Of a stretch of 64,000 bases of DNA, positions 8,881-17,125 are shown one piece after another. The position numbers and the translations under genes are program-made. The notes below the pieces were generated by a model. That model was not told the DNA's origin. It saw nothing but the letters and a program-made list of their open reading frames with translations, and ran no database searches. Within the stretch, counting starts at the first letter, position 1. The number at the start of each line of letters is the position of its first letter. The DNA comes from Chryseobacterium antibioticum (GTDB lineage Bacteria; Bacteroidota; Bacteroidia; Flavobacteriales; Weeksellaceae): assembly GCF_012927325.1 (NCBI RefSeq), contig NZ_JABBGI010000020.1:23206-87205 (forward strand), given 5' to 3'.

Positions 8881-10677
8881 TTATTTTTTGATCGTTTTCA
8901 CAGTAGATTGTGATCCGTCTTTAAAATAGATCATAACAAAATACAAACCTGTCTTCAGCGTACTCAGATCAAGTTCCTTCACAGCTCCGGTAAAGGTTTT
9001 TACTGTTCTGCCGGAAGCATCTCCTACCGTTACAGATTTCACTTCTCTGCTGTCTGAAATATATAAAATATCTTTGAACGGATTTGGATGAACTGATGCT
9101 TTCTTCACTCCCTCTTTTACTTCGGAAGTACTCAACTGAGCATTTTCAACCTTAAAATTATCAACATAAAAATTGTAATCAGGATCATCATTCACCGTTC
9201 CGTCAGTTGCGTAGAAGGCGAATACAGTATTGGCGCTGTTGTATCCCGTTAAGCTGTACGAGTAAGGAGTCGACGTATTGGTAGGTGCATTGGCTGCGTT
9301 CCATGTTTCCAGAATTGTCCATGTAGTTCCTCCATCGTTCGATACCAAAAACTGAATGACATCATCAGATCCCATCGGTGAAGAATTGGTACTAAGATAA
9401 GCTGTTACACCATAATCAAATTTAACTTTATATGCACCTGCGGAAAGATTGAAGGGCAGTGTTTTTAGCCATCCTGTTCTGCCTGTTGTATATAAATTGA
9501 TCGTCGCTGATCCGGCAGAGCCTACTCCTAAGAATCCACCTGCTCCCCAATAAGATGTTGTCCCGGTAGGAGCTGTCGCAGGAGTACCGCCTGAAAGTGC
9601 GGCTGTCCAGCAAGTTCCCGGAAAGCTGTTGAAATCATGGGTATATGACGGAACAACGGCACCACACAATGTAATAAATGTTCCGGATAAAGACCACCCA
9701 CTCTGAGCTGTTGCAGTACTGCAATTACTTCTTACCCAATAATAATAGACCGTACTTGGTGATAAAGATGGAATGGTAAAGGAAGTTCCCGTAACTCCAG
9801 CGTGATTAGGCGCTGTCGCAGCTGTAGGAGCCGTATTGCTGGTACTGTAATACACATCATAGCTTACCGCCTGAACGCTGCCTGGTATTGTCCATGAAAC
9901 CTGAGCAGAATTTGACGTCAATGTACCTACTGGCTGAAGTGTAGGCGCTACACAATCGGTATAAGCATCCGCTGAAAAGGCAAAAACATTGGCGATTCCT
10001 GTTCCACTGACTTTCGTTACGGTAACGCTTTGAATAGGTTTGGTCTGATTGGCTGCATCAATAGTCAATGCAGACTGATATAGTCTTGGATTTGTAGAAT
10101 TCGGTTCCAAAACATTATTACTTCTGTTAATCCTTCCGATTCCCTGAACGGCATAGTTGGACCCGCCATACCAGTCTGAGATCGCTACTCCGGAAAATAT
10201 CTGAGAGGTAGCATCTGTAAAGTTGACGGTGACATTCACTGTACATGTTCCGCTTCCACCGGTAGAAAGCATGTACACTTTAAAAGCAGGAACCGGTGTC
10301 AAAAATGACAGTGTTCCGGTATTGCTTCCTGTAGTATTACTGGAAATTTTCAAGGAATTATTTCCATACAAATCTCCCAGTTTAAAGCTCAGTCCCGGTG
10401 TAGAAGCCACTGCAGAATTAATAATCCCGTTCACGGGAAGCCCATAAGTAATGGGTGTACTTGTAGAGGTAAGTTTAAAATCCCTTGCTACAAAGGCAAA
10501 AGACACTCCGTCCACATCTTCTGTAGTACTTGATGTAGCGGGACCCACATCATTGGCAATAACGTCGGCTGTGTATCCGGATGAGACAGGCATGGTTTGA
10601 AAATTTTGGGCATTCACAGCGGATACCGCAAAAAGAGCCATCGCAGGTAAAATTCTCAATGGTAAATGTATTTTCAT
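8881..10677 (-). CDS. Secreted fibronectin type III protein with T9SS type A sorting domain
   Basis: An exported surface or secreted protein of 598 residues. It starts with a Sec signal peptide (MKIHLPLRILPAMALFAVSA, cleavage after about residue 23), then a beta-rich region without a family I can name (about 25-240), a fibronectin type III domain (about 242-335, from CVAPTLQPVGTL to GTFITLCG), a further lectin-like beta-sandwich (about 340-515, ending at FYVDNFKVENAQ) and a C-terminal T9SS sorting domain starting HPNPFKDILYISD and ending in TVKTIKK. The sorting domain directs passage through the type IX secretion system. Function of the N-terminal region is unknown; adhesion or carbohydrate binding is possible. 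Confidence 0.88.
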   Translation of the reverse strand: MKIHLPLRILPAMALFAVSAVNAQNFQTMPVSSGYTADVIANDVGPATSSTTEDVDGVSFAFVARDFKLTSTSTPITYGLPVNGIINSAVASTPGLSFKLGDLYGNNSLKISSNTTGSNTGTLSFLTPVPAFKVYMLSTGGSGTCTVNVTVNFTDATSQIFSGVAISDWYGGSNYAVQGIGRINRSNNVLEPNSTNPRLYQSALTIDAANQTKPIQSVTVTKVSGTGIANVFAFSADAYTDCVAPTLQPVGTLTSNSAQVSWTIPGSVQAVSYDVYYSTSNTAPTAATAPNHAGVTGTSFTIPSLSPSTVYYYWVRSNCSTATAQSGWSLSGTFITLCGAVVPSYTHDFNSFPGTCWTAALSGGTPATAPTGTTSYWGAGGFLGVGSAGSATINLYTTGRTGWLKTLPFNLSAGAYKVKFDYGVTAYLSTNSSPMGSDDVIQFLVSNDGGTTWTILETWNAANAPTNTSTPYSYSLTGYNSANTVFAFYATDGTVNDDPDYNFYVDNFKVENAQLSTSEVKEGVKKASVHPNPFKDILYISDSREVKSVTVGDASGRTVKTFTGAVKELDLSTLKTGLYFVMIYFKDGSQSTVKTIKK

Positions 10678-11079
10678 AATTATTTTTTATTAGCATCGAA
10701 ATTTAATAAAAAATCAATAAAGAATCAATATTATTATAAAATAATTAAACATTAGTTAATAACATTAAAGTATCAATATTTTCAACTATATAAAAACATT
10801 ATTTTATGACCAAATGCTTTATTCACATTTTAAGATATTATTTTAACAATTTCAATCATTTTGACCTATAATCAATCTCCAATAGCCCATATTTTTAACA
10901 AACTGATGACCAGTATGAAGCATAAATAAAAAGGATTACGCCGGCAATCAAAAGAACCGGCAACAATCAATTTTAATTCGCTGATTTTCAAAACAATTAA
11001 AAAGCACTCAAAATGGACAACAGGTTATTTTATTATTGAGAAATTAAATCTTACTTTTGCCATACAAATTTTTTGAACA
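10678..11079. other. AT-rich divergent intergenic region
   Basis: About 400 very AT-rich bases between divergent genes. It must hold both promoters. For the rightward gene a -7 box TACTTTTG is at 11052-11059, 20 bases ahead of the start; I do not see a convincing -33 TTTG at the usual distance. Nothing else is recognisable. Confidence 0.5.
11052..11059 (+). promoter_or_regulatory. -7 box of the aminotransferase gene
   Basis: TACTTTTG matches the Bacteroidetes primary sigma factor -7 consensus TAnnTTTG and lies 20 bases before the ATG at 11080. Confidence 0.5.
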
Positions 11080-12285
11080 ATGCCGAATATTTCAAACAGA
11101 GCACAGCATATGCCGCCATCGCCGGTAAGAAAACTGGTCCCTTACGCTTTAAAAGCGAAACAGCAGGGAATAAAAGTCTATCACCTTAATATCGGGCAAC
11201 CTGATATTGAAACGCCGGAAACAGCTTTAAATGCTTTAAAGAATATTGATCTTAAAGTATTAGAATATGCGCTTTCTGAAGGTAATATAGAATACAGAAC
11301 AGCCCTAACCGATTATTATCATACCTTAGGTTTTTCAGATCTGACGCCTGATAATTTCATTGTAACGAATGGAGGTTCTGAAGCCTTAAACTTCGCGATT
11401 TCTACTTTATGTGATGACGGTGACGAGGTGATCATTCCCGAGCCTTACTATGCCAATTACAACGGCTTTACCAGCACATTTAATGTAAACGTTGTAGCGG
11501 TTCCGTCTACTATTGATACAGGTTTCGCCCTTCCTCCGATCGAAGAATTTGAGAAAAAGATTACAGATAAAACAAGAGCTATCGTTATCTGCAACCCGGG
11601 TAATCCTACAGGATATCTTTACACCCGTGAAGAGCTTCAGCAGCTGGCAGAAATTGCTTTGAAATATGATATCGTTATCATCTCTGACGAGGTATACAGA
11701 GAATATGTTTATGATGGAAAGCAGCAGATTTCTATGCTGGATTTCCCTGAACTGAGCGAGAATTGCATCATCATCGATTCAGAATCCAAGCGTTATTCTA
11801 TGTGTGGCGTAAGAATCGGATGTATGCTAACCCGTTCCAAAAAGATTCATGATGCAGCGATGCTTTTTGCACAGGCAAGATTGAGTCCTGTACTTTTGGG
11901 TCAGATTGCAGCAACAGCAGCTCACCAGAACGACGGTGCCTACATCAGAGCGGTAAGAGAAGAGTATACGCACAGAAGAAATATATTGGTAGACCTTCTG
12001 AATGCTATTCCGGGAGTAATTTGCCCTAAGCCAAGAGGTGCGTTCTACTGTGTTGCAGAACTTCCCGTAGATGATACTGAAAAATTTGCACAGTGGCTTC
12101 TAGAAAAATATTCTCTTAACAAGGAAACGATCATGGTAGCTCCGGCAGGAGGTTTCTACAGCGATCCTGAATTAGGAAAAAAACAGGTAAGAATTGCTTA
12201 TGTGCTGAAAGAGGAAGATCTTAAGAAAAGCGCTGAAATTCTTAAAGAAGCTTTGAAAAAATACAGAGAAGAATTTAGCCTGTAA
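11080..12285 (+). CDS. PLP-dependent class I/II aminotransferase
   Basis: A cytosolic fold-type I aminotransferase of the aspartate aminotransferase superfamily (401 residues). Visible markers are the N-terminal YHLNIGQPDIETP substrate-lid region, NPGNPTGYLY (the Asn-Pro-x-x-Pro-Thr-Gly PLP motif), SDEVYREYVYDG with the Asp that pairs with the pyridine nitrogen, and the Schiff-base lysine in SESKRYSMCGVRIG (Lys237). The Arg for the substrate carboxylate is probably in KKQVRIAY near the C-terminus. The amino donor and acceptor cannot be deduced. It heads a tight cluster with a lipoprotein gene and murB (gaps of 10 and 4 bases), suggesting one transcript. Confidence 0.92.
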   Translation: MPNISNRAQHMPPSPVRKLVPYALKAKQQGIKVYHLNIGQPDIETPETALNALKNIDLKVLEYALSEGNIEYRTALTDYYHTLGFSDLTPDNFIVTNGGSEALNFAISTLCDDGDEVIIPEPYYANYNGFTSTFNVNVVAVPSTIDTGFALPPIEEFEKKITDKTRAIVICNPGNPTGYLYTREELQQLAEIALKYDIVIISDEVYREYVYDGKQQISMLDFPELSENCIIIDSESKRYSMCGVRIGCMLTRSKKIHDAAMLFAQARLSPVLLGQIAATAAHQNDGAYIRAVREEYTHRRNILVDLLNAIPGVICPKPRGAFYCVAELPVDDTEKFAQWLLEKYSLNKETIMVAPAGGFYSDPELGKKQVRIAYVLKEEDLKKSAEILKEALKKYREEFSL

Positions 12286-12295
12286 AATATAATCT

Positions 12296-12784
12296 ATGGT
12301 GCCGGCAATAAAAAATACTTATCTGAAACTCCTGTTTTCAATATTTTTGTTGCCGGCATTTTTTTCCTGTGACAAGACAAAGGAGCAGACCCCAGCTACT
12401 CATCAAAATCCGAATGAAATAACCTTCATCAGTTTATCCAATATCGGAGGTGATCAGGGAGATTATAAGATCATCAAAGTCACCAAAGACTCCATACGCG
12501 CAGAACAGGGCATCACAGCCCGCGGAACTCATAAGGAATGGAGCACAGCCATCAATGTACAAATCTGGAAACAGCTGATCTCTTCGATCCATACTAAAGA
12601 TCTTGATGAGATACAAAGTTCTCCAAGCAAACAGTCTGTAGACGGCATCGACGAAACTTTTCAGATCAGAACTCCGAAAAAGTCACATATTTACGTCAAT
12701 TCTTATGCGGATACGCTTCATTACCAACAGCTGAAGCAATTCAAAGAACAACTCAACATGATTCTTCCAACAGAATACCAATAA
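12296..12784 (+). CDS. Hypothetical lipoprotein
   Basis: A 162-residue predicted lipoprotein. The N-terminus has a basic start, a hydrophobic run (KLLFSIFLLPAFF) and a lipobox ending in Cys25 (AFFSCDKTKE). The mature part is small and hydrophilic with no family I recognise. It lies 10 bases after the aminotransferase gene and 4 bases before murB, so it is almost certainly cotranscribed with them; location next to murB hints at an envelope role, which is only inference. Confidence 0.8.
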   Translation: MVPAIKNTYLKLLFSIFLLPAFFSCDKTKEQTPATHQNPNEITFISLSNIGGDQGDYKIIKVTKDSIRAEQGITARGTHKEWSTAINVQIWKQLISSIHTKDLDEIQSSPSKQSVDGIDETFQIRTPKKSHIYVNSYADTLHYQQLKQFKEQLNMILPTEYQ

Positions 12785-12788
12785 CAAT

Positions 12789-13802
12789 ATGCAAGAAAAT
12801 TTTTCCCTAAAGCCTTACAATACATTCGGTGTTGATGTCAACGCAAAATACTTTATTGAAGTACACACGATTGAAGAACTGAAGAATGCTATTAATTATT
12901 CTAAAGATCATGATCTTCCTGTTTTATTTTTGGGCGGCGGAAGCAATATCCTGCTGACTAAAGATTTTGAAGGTCTTGCTATTAAACTTAGTTTAAAAGG
13001 AATTGAACAGGAAGATCTGAATGAAAATGAAGTTCTTGTAACGGCAAAAGCCGGTGAAAACTGGCATGAATTCGTGATGTACAGCCTTAAAAAAAACTAC
13101 GGCGGACTGGAAAATCTTTCTTTGATTCCCGGAAATGTAGGTACCTCACCTATGCAGAATATCGGAGCCTACGGAACTGAAATTAAAGATATTTTCGTAG
13201 GTTGTACTGTTTTGGATCTTGAAAATATTGAATTGAAAACATTTAACCTTGAACAGTGTCATTTCGGATACAGGGATTCTATTTTCAAGCAGGAAGGCAA
13301 AGGAAAGTATGTGATCCTGGAGGTTAGTTTTAAATTAACAAAGAAGAATCATCACATTAAAACAGAATACGGAGCAATAAAAACTGAGCTGGATCATTTA
13401 GGCATCACTCATCCTACGATTCAGGACGTTTCCAAAGCTGTCATCAACATCAGACAGAGCAAACTCCCGGATCCAAAGGTGACCGGAAATGCAGGAAGTT
13501 TTTTTAAAAACCCTACCATTCCATTAGCCCAGTTTGAAGATTTAAAGCAAAAGTTTGAACATATTCCCGGATATCCAAACGGAGATGTGGTAAAAGTACC
13601 TGCCGGATGGCTGATCGAGCAATGTGGCTGGAAAGGAAAACAGATAGGCAATGCAGCCTCACACCAACTTCAGGCGCTGGTTATCGTGAATGCTACGGGA
13701 AATGCTACTGGAAAAGAAATCTATAATTTTTCAACGCAGATTATCAATTCTGTTAAAGAAAAGTTCGGAATAGAGCTGGAACGGGAGGTGAATATTATTT
13801 AG
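12789..13802 (+). CDS. murB: UDP-N-acetylmuramate dehydrogenase MurB
   Basis: MurB reduces UDP-GlcNAc-enolpyruvate to UDP-MurNAc with FAD and NADPH, the second committed step of peptidoglycan precursor synthesis in the cytoplasm. The protein (337 residues) shows the FAD-binding LFLGGGSNILLT, the SLIPGNVGTSPMQNIGAYG block, the RDSIFKQEG region of the type I (E. coli-like) form, the catalytic serine in GNAGSFFKNP (Ser237) and a C-terminal acidic residue in GIELEREVNI. Length and domain order are normal. It is the third gene of the aminotransferase-lipoprotein-murB cluster. Confidence 0.96.
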   Translation: MQENFSLKPYNTFGVDVNAKYFIEVHTIEELKNAINYSKDHDLPVLFLGGGSNILLTKDFEGLAIKLSLKGIEQEDLNENEVLVTAKAGENWHEFVMYSLKKNYGGLENLSLIPGNVGTSPMQNIGAYGTEIKDIFVGCTVLDLENIELKTFNLEQCHFGYRDSIFKQEGKGKYVILEVSFKLTKKNHHIKTEYGAIKTELDHLGITHPTIQDVSKAVINIRQSKLPDPKVTGNAGSFFKNPTIPLAQFEDLKQKFEHIPGYPNGDVVKVPAGWLIEQCGWKGKQIGNAASHQLQALVIVNATGNATGKEIYNFSTQIINSVKEKFGIELEREVNII

Positions 13803-13848
13803 GACTAGTCATCAAAATCACTATTTTAGCTAAAAAAAGAGCACAAAT

Positions 13849-14652
13849 ATGAAAATCACTATTCTCGGAGCAGGCAATATGGGCCTTTCTTTTTCAAAAT
13901 CCTTCTTAAAGTATGACCTGATCAAGCCTGAAAATCTACACCTGATCACAAGAAGCCTGTCTAAAATTTCTAAGATCGCCGAAGAGTTTCCAAAATCCAA
14001 AATCTCTACTTTTGAAGAAACCCAGGAACTGGATGCCGATCTCATTATCATTGCTGTAAAACCTCAGGATTTCCTGCATGTTGCCCAGAATTTTCAATTT
14101 ACATTAAAAAAAAACCAAATGGTCCTGTCGATCATGGCCGGAATCAAAATTGAAAAGATTCAACAATTATTAAATCACCCGCTTGTCGTAAGAGCGATGC
14201 CCAACTCTCCTACCCTCTTGGGAATGGGAATTACTGGGTACACCGCTGCTAATGGCATTTCTTTCAGCCAACTGATCAATATTGAAAGACTTCTGAACAG
14301 TACCGGAAGATCGGTGTATCTGGAAAATGAAGATCTTCTGGACGGTGTTACAGCCCTTTCAGGAAGCGGACCTGCCTACTTTTATTATATTATTGACACT
14401 ATGATCAAAGCTGGTATGGAAATGGGTATTGAAGAAAATCTTTCTAAACTGTTTGTACAACAGACCATGCTGGGTGCATACCACCTGATCAATAATTCTG
14501 AAAAAAGTCTTGAAGAACTCATCAAAGACGTTGCCTCCAAAGGCGGAACAACCGAAGCTGCTTTAAAAACATTTGAAGACAACAATTTTAAAGAAATTTT
14601 AAAAAGCGGAATTTTAAATGCTGAAAAGCGGGCTAAAGAACTAAACGGGTAA
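13849..14652 (+). CDS. proC: Pyrroline-5-carboxylate reductase
   Basis: ProC reduces 1-pyrroline-5-carboxylate to L-proline with NAD(P)H, the last step of proline synthesis. The 267-residue protein has the dinucleotide-binding ILGAGNMGLSFS at the N-terminus, MPNSPTLLGMGITG, and the C-terminal family signature with ALSGSGPAYFYYIID and DVASKGGTTEAAL. It starts 46 bases after murB, so it may be in the same transcript. Its last 20 bases overlap the end of the convergent VanZ-like gene. Confidence 0.96.
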   Translation: MKITILGAGNMGLSFSKSFLKYDLIKPENLHLITRSLSKISKIAEEFPKSKISTFEETQELDADLIIIAVKPQDFLHVAQNFQFTLKKNQMVLSIMAGIKIEKIQQLLNHPLVVRAMPNSPTLLGMGITGYTAANGISFSQLINIERLLNSTGRSVYLENEDLLDGVTALSGSGPAYFYYIIDTMIKAGMEMGIEENLSKLFVQQTMLGAYHLINNSEKSLEELIKDVASKGGTTEAALKTFEDNNFKEILKSGILNAEKRAKELNG

Positions 14653-15055
14653 ATTTCTTTTCTATCAGCCTGCGAAGCAGCCACCCCAGAAAAACACCGA
14701 AAGTATTAAGAATGATATCATCCACCTCAAATATGCCCATTCTTGTAAAATACTGAAGTGCTTCAACGATGACTATGGAAGAAACGAAAACGTACAGCAG
14801 CCTTTTCAGATTTTTAAGGTGAGGAAAGATCCAGCCCAAAAATCCGAAAGGAATAAACATGATGATATTACCCAGCACAATGAGCACAATATCTTTCCAT
14901 CCAATGGTATTGTGGATAAACTCCAGCGTGGAGAGAATAGGCTCTACTGTAATCTGATTGTCTTCGTATTGAAATCTGCCCATTCCTAAAAACATGAGAT
15001 AGAGCAACACCAGTGTATACGGAACAATAATAATTTTATAAAATTTCTTTAACAT
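14633..15055 (-). CDS. VanZ-like family membrane protein
   Basis: A small integral membrane protein (about 140 residues, four predicted helices) of the VanZ-like family, named for a teicoplanin-resistance accessory protein but of unknown general function. Characteristic segments are NIIMFIPFGFLGWIFP and SIVIVEALQYFTRMGIFEVDDIILN, with the acidic EVDD/N pattern typical of the family. The ATG at 15055 is used; a frame extending to 15064 would begin with TTG. The gene is convergent with and overlaps the 3' end of proC by 20 bases and is divergent from lnt. Confidence 0.85.
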   Translation of the reverse strand: MLKKFYKIIIVPYTLVLLYLMFLGMGRFQYEDNQITVEPILSTLEFIHNTIGWKDIVLIVLGNIIMFIPFGFLGWIFPHLKNLKRLLYVFVSSIVIVEALQYFTRMGIFEVDDIILNTFGVFLGWLLRRLIEKKFTRLVL

Positions 15056-15085
15056 CAAGTGCAAATTTATTCATTTCAAAAACAT

Positions 15086-15093
15086 TAAATTTG
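15086..15093 (+). promoter_or_regulatory. -7 box of lnt
   Basis: TAAATTTG fits TAnnTTTG and sits 17 bases before the lnt ATG in the short divergent gap. Confidence 0.45.
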
Positions 15094-15110
15094 TGTGTTA
15101 AATTAATTTA

Positions 15111-16745
15111 ATGAAATACCTTTTACTTACGCTTATTTCAGCAATGCTACTATCCGTTTCGTGGCCCACTTACGGAGTACCGTTCTTTATATTTTTTGCC
15201 CTTGTTCCTCTATTGATGATGGAACACGGCATATCAAAATTTTCAGCTTACAAAAGAAAAAGCTGGATGGTCTTCGGGCTCTCCTACCTTTGTTTTATAG
15301 TATGGAACATCGTAACGACGGGATGGCTGTATGGTTCCAAAAACCCGGATGGAAGCCATTCTATGATGGCCGTAGTTTTTCCGGTCCTTGTGAATTCGTT
15401 CCTGTATTCTCTTGTTTTCCAATGTTATCACTGGTACAAAAATGCACAGGGAACCTACTGGGGATTAGGATTTCTGATCGCTATCTGGATGAGTTTTGAA
15501 AAATTCCATCTTAACTGGGAAATGACATGGCCATGGCTGAATTTAGGAAATGTATTTTCAGAATACCCTAAACTGATCCAATGGTATGATACACTGGGAG
15601 CAACCGGTGGAAGCTTCTGGATCTTACTCATCAATGTTTTAGTTTTCTATACTTTAAGAACCTGGGAAGCCGGAAGAAAGAGAAAAGATCTGATCAGAAA
15701 TGTTTCTATTGTAGCTGCCCTGATTATTCTGCCGATGATTATTTCATTAATCAAATACAATAACTTCAACGAAAAACCTTCCGGACAGGTGAATGTTCTG
15801 ATGCTTCAGCCTGATCTTGATCCTTATGCTGAAAAGTATTCAAAGGACAGCCTTACCATTGAAAACGACCTGTTAACTTTAGCAGAAAATAATTCAAAAG
15901 GTAAGATCGATTATTATATCGCGCCAGAAACTGCCCTTCCCGGAAGAGGCTCCATCTCTGAAACCACTTTTGAGAAAAGTGTCCTTTTAAATAATGTCAA
16001 AGGATTTTTATCTAAACATCCGGGAGCCGTTTTTGCCACAGGAATTTCTTCTCACCGTTTTTATAAAAATCAGGAAAACATTCCAAAAGAAGCTTATCAG
16101 CTCAATCCCGAACTTTGGGTAGAAAGCTATAATACCGCTATTCAGATTGCCCCACAGGAGAAGATTCAGGTGTATCATAAAGGAAAACTGGTACCTGGTG
16201 TTGAGATCTTCCCATACATGAGTGTTTTAAAACCTCTTCTGGGCGATGCCATGCTTAACCTAGGCGGAACCGTTGCTTCTCTGAGCATAGACAAAGAAAG
16301 AAAATCCTTCTCAAATCCTTACAATAAAGGCCGTATGGCACCCATCATCTGCTACGAAAGTATCTATGGTGAATTCACAACAGAATACGTGAAAAAAGGA
16401 GCCAATTTTATGGGTATTATGACCAACGACTCCTGGTGGGGAGTTACAGAAGGACACAAACAGCTTCTATCCTATGCGAAACTAAGGGCTATTGAAAACA
16501 GAAGAGAAATTGCCCGTGCTGCCAACAGCGGTATATCTGCACATATCAATGCAAAAGGAGAAGTCGTAACCGACACTTTCTACGGTGACCAGACCACATT
16601 ATTTGCAAAAGTGAATCTTTATGAAACCACGACTTTCTACACAAGAGCGGGTGATATTTTATCAAGATTTTCCTTTTTCGCACTGGGCTTTTTACTATTT
16701 TACTTTTTGATTGAAAAGTTCAAGAGCAGGATTAAGAAAGCTTAA
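15111..16745 (+). CDS. lnt: Apolipoprotein N-acyltransferase
   Basis: Lnt transfers a third acyl chain from phospholipid to the N-terminal cysteine of lipoproteins in the inner membrane. The 544-residue protein has an N-terminal membrane domain of about six helices, a periplasmic nitrilase-fold domain and a C-terminal helix before the basic tail. The catalytic triad is visible: Glu273 in IAPETALPG, Lys359 in YHKGKLVPGVE and Cys414 in PIICYESIYGEF. The substrate context NDSWWG is also present. It is monocistronic as far as can be seen. Confidence 0.95.
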   Translation: MKYLLLTLISAMLLSVSWPTYGVPFFIFFALVPLLMMEHGISKFSAYKRKSWMVFGLSYLCFIVWNIVTTGWLYGSKNPDGSHSMMAVVFPVLVNSFLYSLVFQCYHWYKNAQGTYWGLGFLIAIWMSFEKFHLNWEMTWPWLNLGNVFSEYPKLIQWYDTLGATGGSFWILLINVLVFYTLRTWEAGRKRKDLIRNVSIVAALIILPMIISLIKYNNFNEKPSGQVNVLMLQPDLDPYAEKYSKDSLTIENDLLTLAENNSKGKIDYYIAPETALPGRGSISETTFEKSVLLNNVKGFLSKHPGAVFATGISSHRFYKNQENIPKEAYQLNPELWVESYNTAIQIAPQEKIQVYHKGKLVPGVEIFPYMSVLKPLLGDAMLNLGGTVASLSIDKERKSFSNPYNKGRMAPIICYESIYGEFTTEYVKKGANFMGIMTNDSWWGVTEGHKQLLSYAKLRAIENRREIARAANSGISAHINAKGEVVTDTFYGDQTTLFAKVNLYETTTFYTRAGDILSRFSFFALGFLLFYFLIEKFKSRIKKA

Positions 16746-16823
16746 TATTGATGATCATCTTTTTTAAACATAAATAACAGAATTTTCTGTACTGACCGGC
16801 CTATTTATTGTTGAGAAATTTCT

Positions 16824-16918
16824 ACCACAAAAGTCACAAAAGATTTTGACACTTAAGTTATTTTAGGTTTAAATACTTTGCGAATAAGAAGACCACATAA
16901 GTTTAAAAAAATCAAAGG
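16824..16918. repeat. AT-rich repeat-like stretch
   Basis: Part of a 380-base gap. Words such as ACCACAAAAGTCACAAAAGA and TACTTTGCGAATAAG resemble the CACAAAAG/TTTGCG words of small dispersed elements common in flavobacterial intergenic DNA, and share the CTTTGCG word with the inverted repeat at 57885-58057. No second full copy lies in this window, so this is a weak call. Confidence 0.3.
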
Positions 16919-16987
16919 TTTTTATTTACTATTAGGGCTATCAATATGTTTGAGTAAAAAATACGATGACGATTCAAACGACGAAAA

Positions 16988-17040
16988 TTCCCCTCCCACG
17001 GAAGGGTGGCGAAAATTCAAAGAATTCTTGACGGGGTGGT
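16988..17040 (+). repeat. CCACCCCGTCAA dispersed repeat, copy 2 (inverted)
   Basis: Inverted copy of the unit at 8052-8105. It ends GACGGGGTGGT and contains GGCGAAAATTCAAAGAATTC. Differences from copy 1 are mainly in the CCTCCATCGAAGGGG versus CCCTCCCACGGAAGGG arm. Confidence 0.75.
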
Positions 17041-17078
17041 CCAGCATAACCTAATAAAATTTTCACTATCAAAAAATA

Positions 17079-17106
17079 GAAAAGCCAGCTGGACGACTGG
17101 CTTTTC
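17079..17106 (-). terminator. Terminator of the FG-GAP T9SS gene
   Basis: GAAAAGCCAG and CTGGCTTTTC form a 10-bp stem with an 8-base loop, 20 bases beyond the stop codon of the minus-strand gene. Confidence 0.75.
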
Positions 17107-17125
17107 TCACTCATAGAACTATCAG

